NCBI GenBank assembly: GCA_023417475.1
Contig: JAEZFP010000043.1
Location: 1-37,447, forward strand
Length of the DNA stretch: 37,447 nucleotides
Direction: 5' to 3'
DNA from: Bacillota bacterium
Lineage (GTDB): Bacteria > Bacillota > UBA4882 > UBA8346
Part shown: positions 5,391 through 12,519 of the stretch, piece after piece
Numbering within the stretch: the stretch's first letter is position 1
How the letters are laid out: every line of letters begins with the position of its first letter
Made by a program: the position numbers and the translations under genes
Notes under the pieces: generated by a model
Told to the model about the DNA's origin: nothing
Seen by the model: the letters and a program-made list of their open reading frames with translations, nothing else
The model's database searches: none

Positions 5391-6713
5391 ATGGAATTCG
5401 AATTACGCAATCCCAAAGGAACCAATGATTACAGCCCGGAAGCGCAAAGTGTCCGGCAAAAAATTGTCCGCATCCTGCAAGCGGTTTTTGAACGGTACGG
5501 CTTTCAACCGCTGGAGACACCGATTCTTTGTCACTACGATGTCTTGGCTTCCAAGTATGGCGGGGGCGCCGAGATTTTAAAGGAGACCTACCGCTTGTCG
5601 GATCAAGGGAAACGTGAGTTGGGTTTACGTTACGACCTGACTGTTCCGTTCGCACGGTATATCGGGATGAATCCAACGCTGCGGCTGCCGTTTAAACGGT
5701 ATGAAATCGGGAAGGTATTCCGGGATGGTCCGGTCAAACTCGGCCGCAATCGGGAGTTTACCCAATGTGACGTGGATGTGGTGGGTGTCTCCGGCATGTT
5801 GGCAGAGGCCGAGCTGATGGCAATGACAGTGGACGTCTTTGCCAAATTGGGCTTGGAAGTTGAGATTCGCTACAACAATCGGAAACTGCTTGCGGGAATC
5901 ATCGCCCTGGCGGGAATACCCTCCGCGCTGAACGGTGCGGCCATTTTGGTACTGGATAAGCTGGAGAAGATTGGCCGGCCAGGGGTACAGGCCGAGCTGG
6001 AGGAGAGAGGAGTACCTGCGGCGGCCGGGGAGCGGTTGTTGGAGTTGATCAGCCGTCCGGAAGCGGACGTATTCACAGCCGGTCAACCAGTGCCGGGGCA
6101 ACCGCTTTTGATGGAGGGTTGGTCGGAACTACGGCAACTACAGGCTTATCTCAGTGAAATCGATCAAGGTACGCCAATGCGGTTTAGCCCTTCGTTGGCC
6201 CGGGGGTTGGCGGTTTATACCGGGACGGTTTGGGAAATTTTCCTCCGCGATGGCAGCATCAGTTCCAGTGTTGGTGCCGGCGGTCGTTACGACCGGATTA
6301 TTGGCACATTCATCGGTAAAGGCGGCGACTATCCCGCGGTGGGCATGACGTTTGGATTGGATGTGATTTATGAGGCGCTGATGCTGAAAGACATTGCGTT
6401 GGTTCAGTCACCGCCGCCGGTTGATCTGTTGCTGATTCCGCTGGGAACCGAGCCGGAAGCGTTTGGAATGGTTAGCCGGTTACGGCGTCGGGGTTACCGG
6501 GTCGCCTTGTCGTTGAATCGACCAAAACTGAAGAAAGCCTTTGATGATGCTAATAAACTTCGCATCCCATTGGTCGTTGTTTTGGGCGAAAATGAATTGG
6601 CGCGGGGCCAAGTAAAACTGAAGCGGATGTTGGACGGAGCAGAAATCGTGATCAGTATTGAACAATTAGAGGAAGGCGGGTGGGAGCAATATCGTGAAAA
6701 GCCGACAATTTAA
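5391..6713 (+). CDS. hisS: Histidine--tRNA ligase
   Basis: This 440-aa class II synthetase charges tRNA-His with histidine in the cytosol. Visible features are the N-terminal RNPKGTNDY, motif 2 FRDGPVKLGRNREFTQCDVD, and the histidyl-specific stretch LARGLAVYTGT with the catalytic Arg at 271. A C-terminal anticodon-binding domain runs from about residue 345 (VDLLLIPLGTEPEA). The usual RGLDYY is RGLAVY here, a deviation from the common bacterial form. HisZ, the paralogue in histidine biosynthesis, lacks the anticodon domain, which argues for a true synthetase. AAGGAGG precedes the ATG. It stands alone behind the attenuator, with no other his genes nearby. Confidence 0.88.
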   Translation: MEFELRNPKGTNDYSPEAQSVRQKIVRILQAVFERYGFQPLETPILCHYDVLASKYGGGAEILKETYRLSDQGKRELGLRYDLTVPFARYIGMNPTLRLPFKRYEIGKVFRDGPVKLGRNREFTQCDVDVVGVSGMLAEAELMAMTVDVFAKLGLEVEIRYNNRKLLAGIIALAGIPSALNGAAILVLDKLEKIGRPGVQAELEERGVPAAAGERLLELISRPEADVFTAGQPVPGQPLLMEGWSELRQLQAYLSEIDQGTPMRFSPSLARGLAVYTGTVWEIFLRDGSISSSVGAGGRYDRIIGTFIGKGGDYPAVGMTFGLDVIYEALMLKDIALVQSPPPVDLLLIPLGTEPEAFGMVSRLRRRGYRVALSLNRPKLKKAFDDANKLRIPLVVVLGENELARGQVKLKRMLDGAEIVISIEQLEEGGWEQYREKPTI

Positions 6714-6747
6714 TTTATTGTAACTAAATTGATTTAGTCACTGTTCA

Positions 6748-6834
6748 TCAATACTCAACCGTGACCTCCATGTATCCGGGATGACACGCTTGGGAAAGTT
6801 CCTTTTCGGCAACAGCAAGAAAGGCAACCTTCAT
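6748..6834 (-). pseudogene. Truncated RelE/ParE-type toxin remnant
   Basis: The start codon overlaps the antitoxin stop (ATGA), the usual arrangement of a type II toxin gene. The first 17 codons (MKVAFLAVAEKELSQA) resemble the N-terminus of RelE/ParE-superfamily plasmid-stabilisation toxins. The frame ends after 28 codons at 6748, against about 95 aa for an intact toxin. I see no continuation in another frame before hisS, so the toxin appears deleted rather than frameshifted. Confidence 0.6.
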
Positions 6835-7064
6835 TTTTTTTCGGGACTTTCGAGTCGTTCAAAAACCAAATCAGCGGATACGGCATATAGTTCGCCTCGC
6901 TCGTAAGCATCAATCCGGTTTTCGGCCTCCTTTGCCCACAACGCATCGATGGTTTGGCGATCTGGCAGATCGAAACTCGTCAAAAGTTTTTCAACAAGAT
7001 CCGCCCGTTCACCCGGGGATAACTCCAGAGCTTCAGCTAAGATTTTTTTAATTTGTTCGGTCAT
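6831..7064 (-). CDS. Addiction-module antitoxin (unstable antitoxin family)
   Basis: The 77-aa protein contains the pattern of the small acidic antitoxins annotated as addiction module component: an N-terminal helix ending in LSPGERADLVEKLLTSFD, then W-A-K-E-A-E-N-R-I-D-A-Y-E-R-G-E and a short tail. These partner RelE/ParE toxins. The start is preceded by TTAGGAGGTC. Upstream, an ATTCAG-N7-CTGAAT palindrome (7088-7106) overlaps a possible -10 TATACT and is a candidate autoregulatory operator. The toxin gene that should follow is reduced to 28 codons, so this looks like an orphan antitoxin. Confidence 0.8.
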   Translation of the reverse strand: MTEQIKKILAEALELSPGERADLVEKLLTSFDLPDRQTIDALWAKEAENRIDAYERGELYAVSADLVFERLESPEKK

Positions 7065-7087
7065 AGAGACCTCCTAATAATTACTAT

Positions 7088-7106
7088 ATTCAGTATAGCA
7101 CTGAAT
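7088..7106. promoter_or_regulatory. Candidate operator of the antitoxin gene
   Basis: ATTCAG-TATAGCA-CTGAAT is a perfect 6-bp inverted repeat located 24-42 bases before the antitoxin ATG and overlapping TATACT on the minus strand. Autoregulation by antitoxin is usual for such modules; here it is inferred. Confidence 0.5.
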
Positions 7107-7235
7107 GGAAAAAAAGTCATGGCTGACATTGGGCTAATCCTTGAGTTGGCCCAACAAAAGATGAGTTGAACAATACCGGGAATCAGATAGCCCAAAAACG
7201 CTTGATTATGGAATAAGACGAGGGTCATCCATCAA

Positions 7236-7271
7236 TCCCACCATACGGCATTTTTGTTCTACGATGCGGGA
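7236..7271 (+). promoter_or_regulatory. Tandem IclR-type operator pair upstream of the TPP enzyme
   Basis: Two 15-bp sites, TCCCACCATACGGCA (7236-7250) and TTCTACGATGCGGGA (7257-7271), begin 21 bp apart. Each has the form of an imperfect palindrome with a 3-bp centre. The same pair with the same 21-bp spacing occurs at 12396-12431. IclR-family regulators commonly bind such palindromes as tetramers, and an IclR gene lies downstream at 9050. Confidence 0.6.
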
Positions 7272-7355
7272 GATTCTTTATTTGCGCAGGGTCTCGTTAA
7301 AATCGGGAGAAGTCTATTAGCGTAGAAACATTACAATCTTAAGGAGGCATTATTG

Positions 7356-9029
7356 ATGAAGGTTGCTGAAGTTGTTGTCAAGATTTTAGAGGATGAGGGA
7401 ATCGAGGCGGCTTTTGGAATTCCCGGTGCGGCGATCAATCCGGTCTATAAATACTTGAAGAATTCGTCGATAAAACATTATATCGCCCGTCACGAGGAAG
7501 GCGCCTTGCACGCCGCCGACGGCTATTACCGGGCTTCGGGCAAAATGGCCTTGGCGATCTGCACTTCCGGTCCGGCCGCGACCAACTTTGTGACCGGAAT
7601 GTACACGGCGCAAGCCGATTCGATTCCGGTCATCGCCATCACCGGTCAGGCGGCCGCCACCCTCTTTGGGAAAGAACCGTTCCAATGCGTCGATATTGCG
7701 ACCATCTGCAAACCGGTGGCCAAAGCGACCTGGTGCGTTACCAATCCGGCGGAACTGCCGCAAATCATGCGGGAAGCCTTCCGGATCGCCCGTTCGGGCC
7801 GGCCGGGCCCGGTATTGATCGATCTTCCGATTGATGTCCAAATGGCGGAGATCGACTATCATCCGGAACAAGACCATGCTTTGACGTGGACCAAACCGGG
7901 CCCCGACCGGGAGTCGATCGGAAAAGCCCTGGACTTGATCGCCCAAAGCAAGGAGCCGGTGCTGATTTTAGGCGGCGGCGTCATTCTGGCGGAAGCGACC
8001 GCAGTGTTTCGGAAGTTTGCGGAATATTTGGGGATTCCGGTCATCGCCACCTATATGGGAAAAGGCGGCATTCCCGAAGATCACCCCTTATATGCGGGCC
8101 ATGCGGGAATTCAAGTGGGCCAACCGATCGGCAATGAAATCTTACTCGGTTCCGATCTGGTGATCGGGATCGGTTGCCGTTTCACCGACCGCCACACCGG
8201 AAAACTGGAAACGTACGTCAAAGGCCGTCAATTTATCCATGTCGATATCGAACCGTCCCAGATCGGCAAGGTGGTGTCGACCGCGGTGGGCATTGTCGCC
8301 GACGCCAAATTAGCGCTGGAAGCGTTACTGGCAGAGGCGCAACAACGCAAGTTGCAACGCCAACCGTCGGCGCGGGTGGCCCAATTGCCTGAGCGCCGCC
8401 AGGAACTGGCCCGCAAGACCGATTACCAACAAGAACCGATCAAACCGCAACGGGTGTACGAGGAAATCAACAAGTTCTTCCCCGAAAATACCATGTATAC
8501 GACCGGTTGCGGCTTAACCCAGATCTGGTCGGGACAATTGCAAAAGGTCAGTACGCCCCGGCGTTATCTGCCGTCCGGCGGCGCGGGGACATTGGGCTAT
8601 GAAGTTCCGGCCGCAATCGGCGCCAAAGTGGCTTGCCCCGAGGATCCCGCAGTGGTCGTCGTTGGCGACGCCGGTTTGTTATTTATGGTTGAAGAACTGG
8701 CCATGGCCGGTCAACACCAATTGCCGATCATTGTGATTGTGATTAATAACGGTTATTTGAGTTTGATTCGCCAAAATCAAAAATATGGGTATGATTATGA
8801 ACACGGCGTCAGTCTCTGGTACAATGAAGATGGGATTTATCCCGATAACGTCAAAATCGCCGAAGGGTTTGGCGCCAAAGGCGAGCGGGTTATGAAAGTC
8901 GCCGACTTGCCGGCGGCGTTTCAACGGGCGCTGGATTCCAAAGTCTCCTATCTCATCGATGTCGTCGTGGAACGGGAGACCGATTGCTCGATGGGCGCCA
9001 GCATTGACGCGATACGCGAATTTGTCTGA
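7356..9029 (+). CDS. TPP-dependent enzyme, glyoxylate carboligase/acetolactate synthase-like
   Basis: This 557-aa protein has the three-domain layout of the AHAS/Gcl group: N-terminal Pyr domain (about 1-170), middle domain (190-330) and C-terminal PP domain (370-540) with the cofactor motif GDAG...INN. Overall it resembles glyoxylate carboligase, which joins two glyoxylates to tartronate semialdehyde. In the Escherichia coli Gcl, however, the conserved Glu is replaced by Val, whereas ARHEEG here keeps Glu47, as in acetolactate synthases and most TPP enzymes. The substrate may therefore be another 2-oxo acid. AAGGAGG lies eight bases before the chosen ATG; a TTG three bases earlier is possible. 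It heads a cluster with IclR, dehydratase and hydrolase genes. Confidence 0.75.
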   Translation: MKVAEVVVKILEDEGIEAAFGIPGAAINPVYKYLKNSSIKHYIARHEEGALHAADGYYRASGKMALAICTSGPAATNFVTGMYTAQADSIPVIAITGQAAATLFGKEPFQCVDIATICKPVAKATWCVTNPAELPQIMREAFRIARSGRPGPVLIDLPIDVQMAEIDYHPEQDHALTWTKPGPDRESIGKALDLIAQSKEPVLILGGGVILAEATAVFRKFAEYLGIPVIATYMGKGGIPEDHPLYAGHAGIQVGQPIGNEILLGSDLVIGIGCRFTDRHTGKLETYVKGRQFIHVDIEPSQIGKVVSTAVGIVADAKLALEALLAEAQQRKLQRQPSARVAQLPERRQELARKTDYQQEPIKPQRVYEEINKFFPENTMYTTGCGLTQIWSGQLQKVSTPRRYLPSGGAGTLGYEVPAAIGAKVACPEDPAVVVVGDAGLLFMVEELAMAGQHQLPIIVIVINNGYLSLIRQNQKYGYDYEHGVSLWYNEDGIYPDNVKIAEGFGAKGERVMKVADLPAAFQRALDSKVSYLIDVVVERETDCSMGASIDAIREFV

Positions 9030-9049
9030 TTAACATTGGAGGGGTAAGG

Positions 9050-9844
9050 ATGAGTATAACGGATCGGAACCGTAATAAATCGGTGCAGGTTTTGGAGCGC
9101 GGCTTCGCGATACTGGAAGAGATTGCCCGCAACAACGGGGAGGCTCCATTGGCTGTCTTGGGAAAAGGTTTGCAGATTCCGCGCAGTACGATTCATCGGA
9201 TATTATCCAGCTTAATGGATTTGGGGTATGTCGATCAAAACCCGGAGAGCGGTTGGTATCGGATGGGTTTGAAAGTCCTTGCTCTTTCCAGCGTGATCTT
9301 GGAAAACTTAGATATCCGCCGGGTCGCCCATAAGTATCTTGAGGATTTGATGGACGAGACCGGGCATACCGCCAATCTGGTGGTGCTTGACCGCAATGAA
9401 GTTGTTTATATTGCCAAAGTTACCGGCAAAAAAGGTTCCGGTACATTTAGCCTCATCGGCGCCAGGGCGCCGGTTCACGTGACCGGCGCCGGCAAAGTGC
9501 TCCTTTCGGAGCTGGCGCAGATGGACATCATCCAAATGTTGCGGACCAAAGGCATGTCGAAACTCACCAAATACTCGATTACCGAGATCGAGGCCTTTTT
9601 GGACGAATTGGTGAAAGTCCGCAAACAAGGGTATGCTTTCGACAACCAGGAGTGCGAGATGGGCGCGCGTTGCATCGCCGTGCCGGTCCGCGATCATACC
9701 GGCCGGATTATCGCCTCGGTGAGTATTTCGGGCGCGGCCAATCAACTGAAAACCGATAGTACCGTGGCGATCGCGGCGGTTGTCAAATATGCGGGACGCC
9801 TCTCGCACGCCCTGGGTTTTTCACCTGATTTACTCAAGTTATAG
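9050..9844 (+). CDS. IclR-family transcriptional regulator
   Basis: The 264-aa protein has an N-terminal winged helix (about 8-65; SVQVLERGFAILEEIA, IPRSTIHRILSSLMDLGYV) and a C-terminal effector-binding domain (about 80-255), including GKVLLSEL and the late GYAFDNQECEMGARCIAVPV block. These are hallmarks of the IclR family, which senses small organic acids. It follows the TPP enzyme by 20 bases with GGAGGGG before the ATG, so both are probably on one transcript. Likely targets are the paired 15-bp sites at 7236-7271 and 12396-12431. Confidence 0.92.
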   Translation: MSITDRNRNKSVQVLERGFAILEEIARNNGEAPLAVLGKGLQIPRSTIHRILSSLMDLGYVDQNPESGWYRMGLKVLALSSVILENLDIRRVAHKYLEDLMDETGHTANLVVLDRNEVVYIAKVTGKKGSGTFSLIGARAPVHVTGAGKVLLSELAQMDIIQMLRTKGMSKLTKYSITEIEAFLDELVKVRKQGYAFDNQECEMGARCIAVPVRDHTGRIIASVSISGAANQLKTDSTVAIAAVVKYAGRLSHALGFSPDLLKL

Positions 9845-9860
9845 CGTAGATTCAATCAAG

Positions 9861-9875
9861 TTCCCCAACACGGCC
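9861..9875 (+). promoter_or_regulatory. Possible single IclR-type site before the dehydratase gene
   Basis: TTCCCCAACACGGCC resembles the first site of the paired operators (TTCCACAGTACGGCA at 12396), matching at 11 of 15 positions. It stands alone, 57 bases before the next start codon, so the match may be chance. Confidence 0.3.
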
Positions 9876-9931
9876 TGGCTGTAAGGACAGTGATCGTGAT
9901 TCGCGGAATTTTTCAAACTGGAGGAGATATT

Positions 9932-11092
9932 ATGGATTTCAAACCGATCAGCGCAGCGGAATTAGCGGCTGCCGCCAGCCGTCCGGTTTTGACGCCGCAG
10001 GTTGTCGCGGCGCCGGTGATCATCGAGTCGATCGAGGTATTATATAACGGCCAATTTTATATTATCCGTTCCCGTTCCAAAGACGGCGCGGAGGGAATCG
10101 CCGTCGCCAACGACAAAGCGGCGTATTTATATCCGTTAATGAAACAATTGGTGATTCCCTATTTCATCGGGAAAGACGCCCGCGATCTGGAAGCGTTAAT
10201 CGACGGGGTGTATGTCGTCAATAGCAATTATAAACTGGCCGGACTGGCCCTGTGGTGCTGCGTCGCCTGGGTGGAGTTCAGTCTGTTGGATCTGTTGGGT
10301 CAGGTCGCGCAAAAGTCGGTGGGCGAACTGTTAGGGACGGTGCTCCGCCAAAACATTCCGCTCTATGTCGCCAGCGGCCGCCGGGACACCACGCCCGAGC
10401 AGGAAGTGGCGATTCTCCAAAAGAGAATGGCCGAGACCGGCGCACGCGCCGTCAAATTTAAAGTGGGCGGCCGGATGAGCAAAAACGCCGATTCGATCAT
10501 GGGCCGGAGCGAAGGGTTGATCAAGCTTTCCCGGAAGGTGCTGGGCGATGATATTACCATTCACGCCGATGGCAACGGCTCTTTCGATCCGCCCAAGGGA
10601 ATTATCATCGGGAAGATGCTTGAGGAGATTAACGCCTATTTTTACGAAGAGCCTTGTCCGTTCGATCACTTGGAGGAGACCAAGGAAGTGGCGGACGCCT
10701 TAACGATTCCGGTGGCTTTTGGGGAACAGGAGACCAGTTTGCGGCGGTTCCGCTGGGTGCTGGAGAACGACGCGGCTCAGATTATTCAGCCGGACCTGCA
10801 TTACAACGGCGGAATGATCCGGGCAATCCGGGTGGCGCGAATGGCCGAAGCCGCCGGGAAAGAGATCACCTTGCATATCTCCAGCGGCCTGTGTTATCTG
10901 CAGATGTTGCATTTCGCGTCAATCACTCCGAACATCGGGAAGTATCAGGAGTTCAAGACCGGCATCGAAGCTACGGGACATTTCTTTGATCCTTGCTTGA
11001 AAGCCCGCGACGGTCAGGTGGCGGTGCCGACCCGTCCGGGTTGGGGATTGGCGGATGTCCGGGGATTACTGGACAAAGCCACCCAGTTGTAA
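9932..11092 (+). CDS. Mandelate-racemase-subgroup enolase-superfamily dehydratase
   Basis: The 386-aa enzyme carries the active-site set of the mandelate racemase subgroup. It has KFK at 175-177 (KxK base), metal ligands D213, E239 (in EEP) and E265 (in GEQE), and a D288/H315 dyad. The D213, E239, E265, D288, H315 spacing equals that of mandelate racemase D195, E221, E247, D270, H297. Members mostly dehydrate acid sugars such as galactonate, gluconate or mannonate by abstracting the proton next to the carboxylate. The exact substrate cannot be read from the sequence. GGAGG precedes the ATG at 9932; a start 42 bases upstream lacks such a site. The neighbours suggest sugar-acid breakdown. Confidence 0.85.
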   Translation: MDFKPISAAELAAAASRPVLTPQVVAAPVIIESIEVLYNGQFYIIRSRSKDGAEGIAVANDKAAYLYPLMKQLVIPYFIGKDARDLEALIDGVYVVNSNYKLAGLALWCCVAWVEFSLLDLLGQVAQKSVGELLGTVLRQNIPLYVASGRRDTTPEQEVAILQKRMAETGARAVKFKVGGRMSKNADSIMGRSEGLIKLSRKVLGDDITIHADGNGSFDPPKGIIIGKMLEEINAYFYEEPCPFDHLEETKEVADALTIPVAFGEQETSLRRFRWVLENDAAQIIQPDLHYNGGMIRAIRVARMAEAAGKEITLHISSGLCYLQMLHFASITPNIGKYQEFKTGIEATGHFFDPCLKARDGQVAVPTRPGWGLADVRGLLDKATQL

Positions 11093-11166
11093 GCAAGTCA
11101 ATCGCAGTCAAGTAAGATCAGCGCCGGGTTGATGTTTAAAGAATGATCACAAGCGAGGAAACGCCG

Positions 11167-12297
11167 ATGTCAGAACACCACGCAAACCAGGGGGAAGCGG
11201 ACCGGTCTTATCAAACCACCGGGCTGACAGCCGATCAGCTCCCCGTATTTTACGAGCAGTTAAAGCGGAAATTAACCTTTCCGCTGTCATGGACGTCTGG
11301 AAAATATCCCGATTTTCAGGAATGGCGCCAGACCGCCCGGGCCAAAGTGCTGGAATTGATCCGCTACGCGCCCGATGCGACGCCGTTTAACCCGGTGGTG
11401 CTGGATGAAGTGGACCGGGGCACCCATCTTGTCCGCAAGGTGGTGTTGCAGCTTACAGCGGAAAGCCGGGTCCTGGGCCTGCTGGGAGTACCGAAAGGGC
11501 AAGGACCGTTTCCAGCGGTTTTGCTGCTTCACGATCATGGCGCCCGTTTCGACATCGGCAAGGAAAAATTGATCGAACCCTGGGGCGACCATGCCAAGCA
11601 GCAAATCGCCCGGGAATGGGCAGCCAAATATTTTAGCGGCAATTACGTTGGTGACCAACTGGCGGCGGCCGGGTATGTGGTTTTGGCGGTGGACGCCCTC
11701 GGTTGGGGCGACCGCGGCGTTGTCGCGTTTGAGGCGCAACAAGCCTTGGGCAGCAATATGTTGCAGCTCGGCACCTCGCTGGCGGGTTTGATGGCCTGCG
11801 AAGACATGCGTGCCGCCGAGTTTTTGAGTGTTTTGCCCGAGGTTGATGCGGAGCGCATCGGCGTATTGGGTTTTTCCCTGGGCTCATACCGGGCTTGGGT
11901 GGCGGCGGCTTTATCCGACAAGATCCAAGCGGGCATTGCGGTAGGCTGGATGGGGCCTTTACATGAGCTGTTAAATCCGGGGAAAAAGGTCTTGCGGGGT
12001 CAATCGGCGTTTCATAAGATCATCCCCGGACTGGCCAACTATTTGGACTATCCCGATGTCGCCAGCATCGCCGCGCCCAAACCGCTTTTGATTTACCATG
12101 GCGAACTGGATCTCCAGAACTTCACGGTCGATTCGGTCCAAACCGCTTTCGCCAAGCTGCGGCAAGTCTGGGATTCCCAAGACGCCGGCGCTAAGCTGAC
12201 CACGGCGATCTGGCCGGGGTTGGGGCATGTTTTTGTCCGCCAACAACAGGATGCCGCCATGCAATGGTTGGACCAATGGTTAAAAAAGCAGGGGTAA
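11167..12297 (+). CDS. Alpha/beta hydrolase, dienelactone-hydrolase/esterase-like
   Basis: The 376-aa protein has an alpha/beta hydrolase fold with nucleophile elbow GFSLGS (Ser237), an acidic residue in HGELD (Glu313 or Asp315) and His354 in GLGHVF. An oxyanion-hole-like LLLHDHGA precedes the elbow. Its long N-terminal region and 376-residue length fit the large esterase-like Abhydrolase_7 type. There is no signal peptide, so it acts in the cytosol, perhaps opening a sugar lactone or removing an ester from an imported substrate. The chosen start follows GAGG with nine bases spacing; an upstream ATG at 11143 is less well supported. Confidence 0.75.
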   Translation: MSEHHANQGEADRSYQTTGLTADQLPVFYEQLKRKLTFPLSWTSGKYPDFQEWRQTARAKVLELIRYAPDATPFNPVVLDEVDRGTHLVRKVVLQLTAESRVLGLLGVPKGQGPFPAVLLLHDHGARFDIGKEKLIEPWGDHAKQQIAREWAAKYFSGNYVGDQLAAAGYVVLAVDALGWGDRGVVAFEAQQALGSNMLQLGTSLAGLMACEDMRAAEFLSVLPEVDAERIGVLGFSLGSYRAWVAAALSDKIQAGIAVGWMGPLHELLNPGKKVLRGQSAFHKIIPGLANYLDYPDVASIAAPKPLLIYHGELDLQNFTVDSVQTAFAKLRQVWDSQDAGAKLTTAIWPGLGHVFVRQQQDAAMQWLDQWLKKQG

Positions 12298-12395
12298 TCC
12301 GTTTATTTTTTGTTTAAACGAACGTCCCTGCTCAAGAGCGTCTTGGAGTGCGGAGGAAGCAGCGCCGCTTGTTTTTTGAAACCGTAAAAGGGAAT
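12298..12395. other. Intergenic region between the hydrolase and binding-protein genes
   Basis: A weak terminator-like sequence lies near 12357-12377 (AAGCAGCGCCGCTT followed by GTTTTTT). Nothing else is recognised before the operator pair starting at 12396. Confidence 0.35.
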
Positions 12396-12431
12396 TTCCA
12401 CAGTACGGCATTTTCATTCCACAAGGTGGGA
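12396..12431 (+). promoter_or_regulatory. Tandem IclR-type operator pair upstream of the binding protein
   Basis: TTCCACAGTACGGCA (12396-12410) and TTCCACAAGGTGGGA (12417-12431) begin 21 bp apart, as in the pair at 7236-7271. The second site is a near-perfect palindrome TTCCAC-AAG-GTGGGA. Similarity to the upstream region of the TPP gene continues for about 40 more bases with TTGCAGAGGG and TTTCGT blocks. Confidence 0.62.
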
Positions 12432-12519
12432 TAACCCGCATGTTGCAGAGGGATTTCGTCAAAGTGAAATAATTTATTAACATGGAAGTCGATCAAAATT
12501 GACAAAAGGAGGTTTTCAT

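Noticed and set aside
5391..6713. HisZ, regulatory subunit of ATP phosphoribosyltransferase
   Set aside because: The C-terminal anticodon-binding domain is present and no hisG or other histidine-biosynthesis genes follow, so a synthetase is more likely.
7386..7946. 186-aa minus-strand ORF inside the TPP-enzyme gene
   Set aside because: Antisense shadow in GC-rich coding sequence; the plus-strand frame has clear TPP-enzyme motifs.
7356..9029. Firm assignment as glyoxylate carboligase (gcl)
   Set aside because: The Glu at the position where Escherichia coli Gcl has Val, and the absence of hyi/glxR-type neighbours, leave the substrate open.
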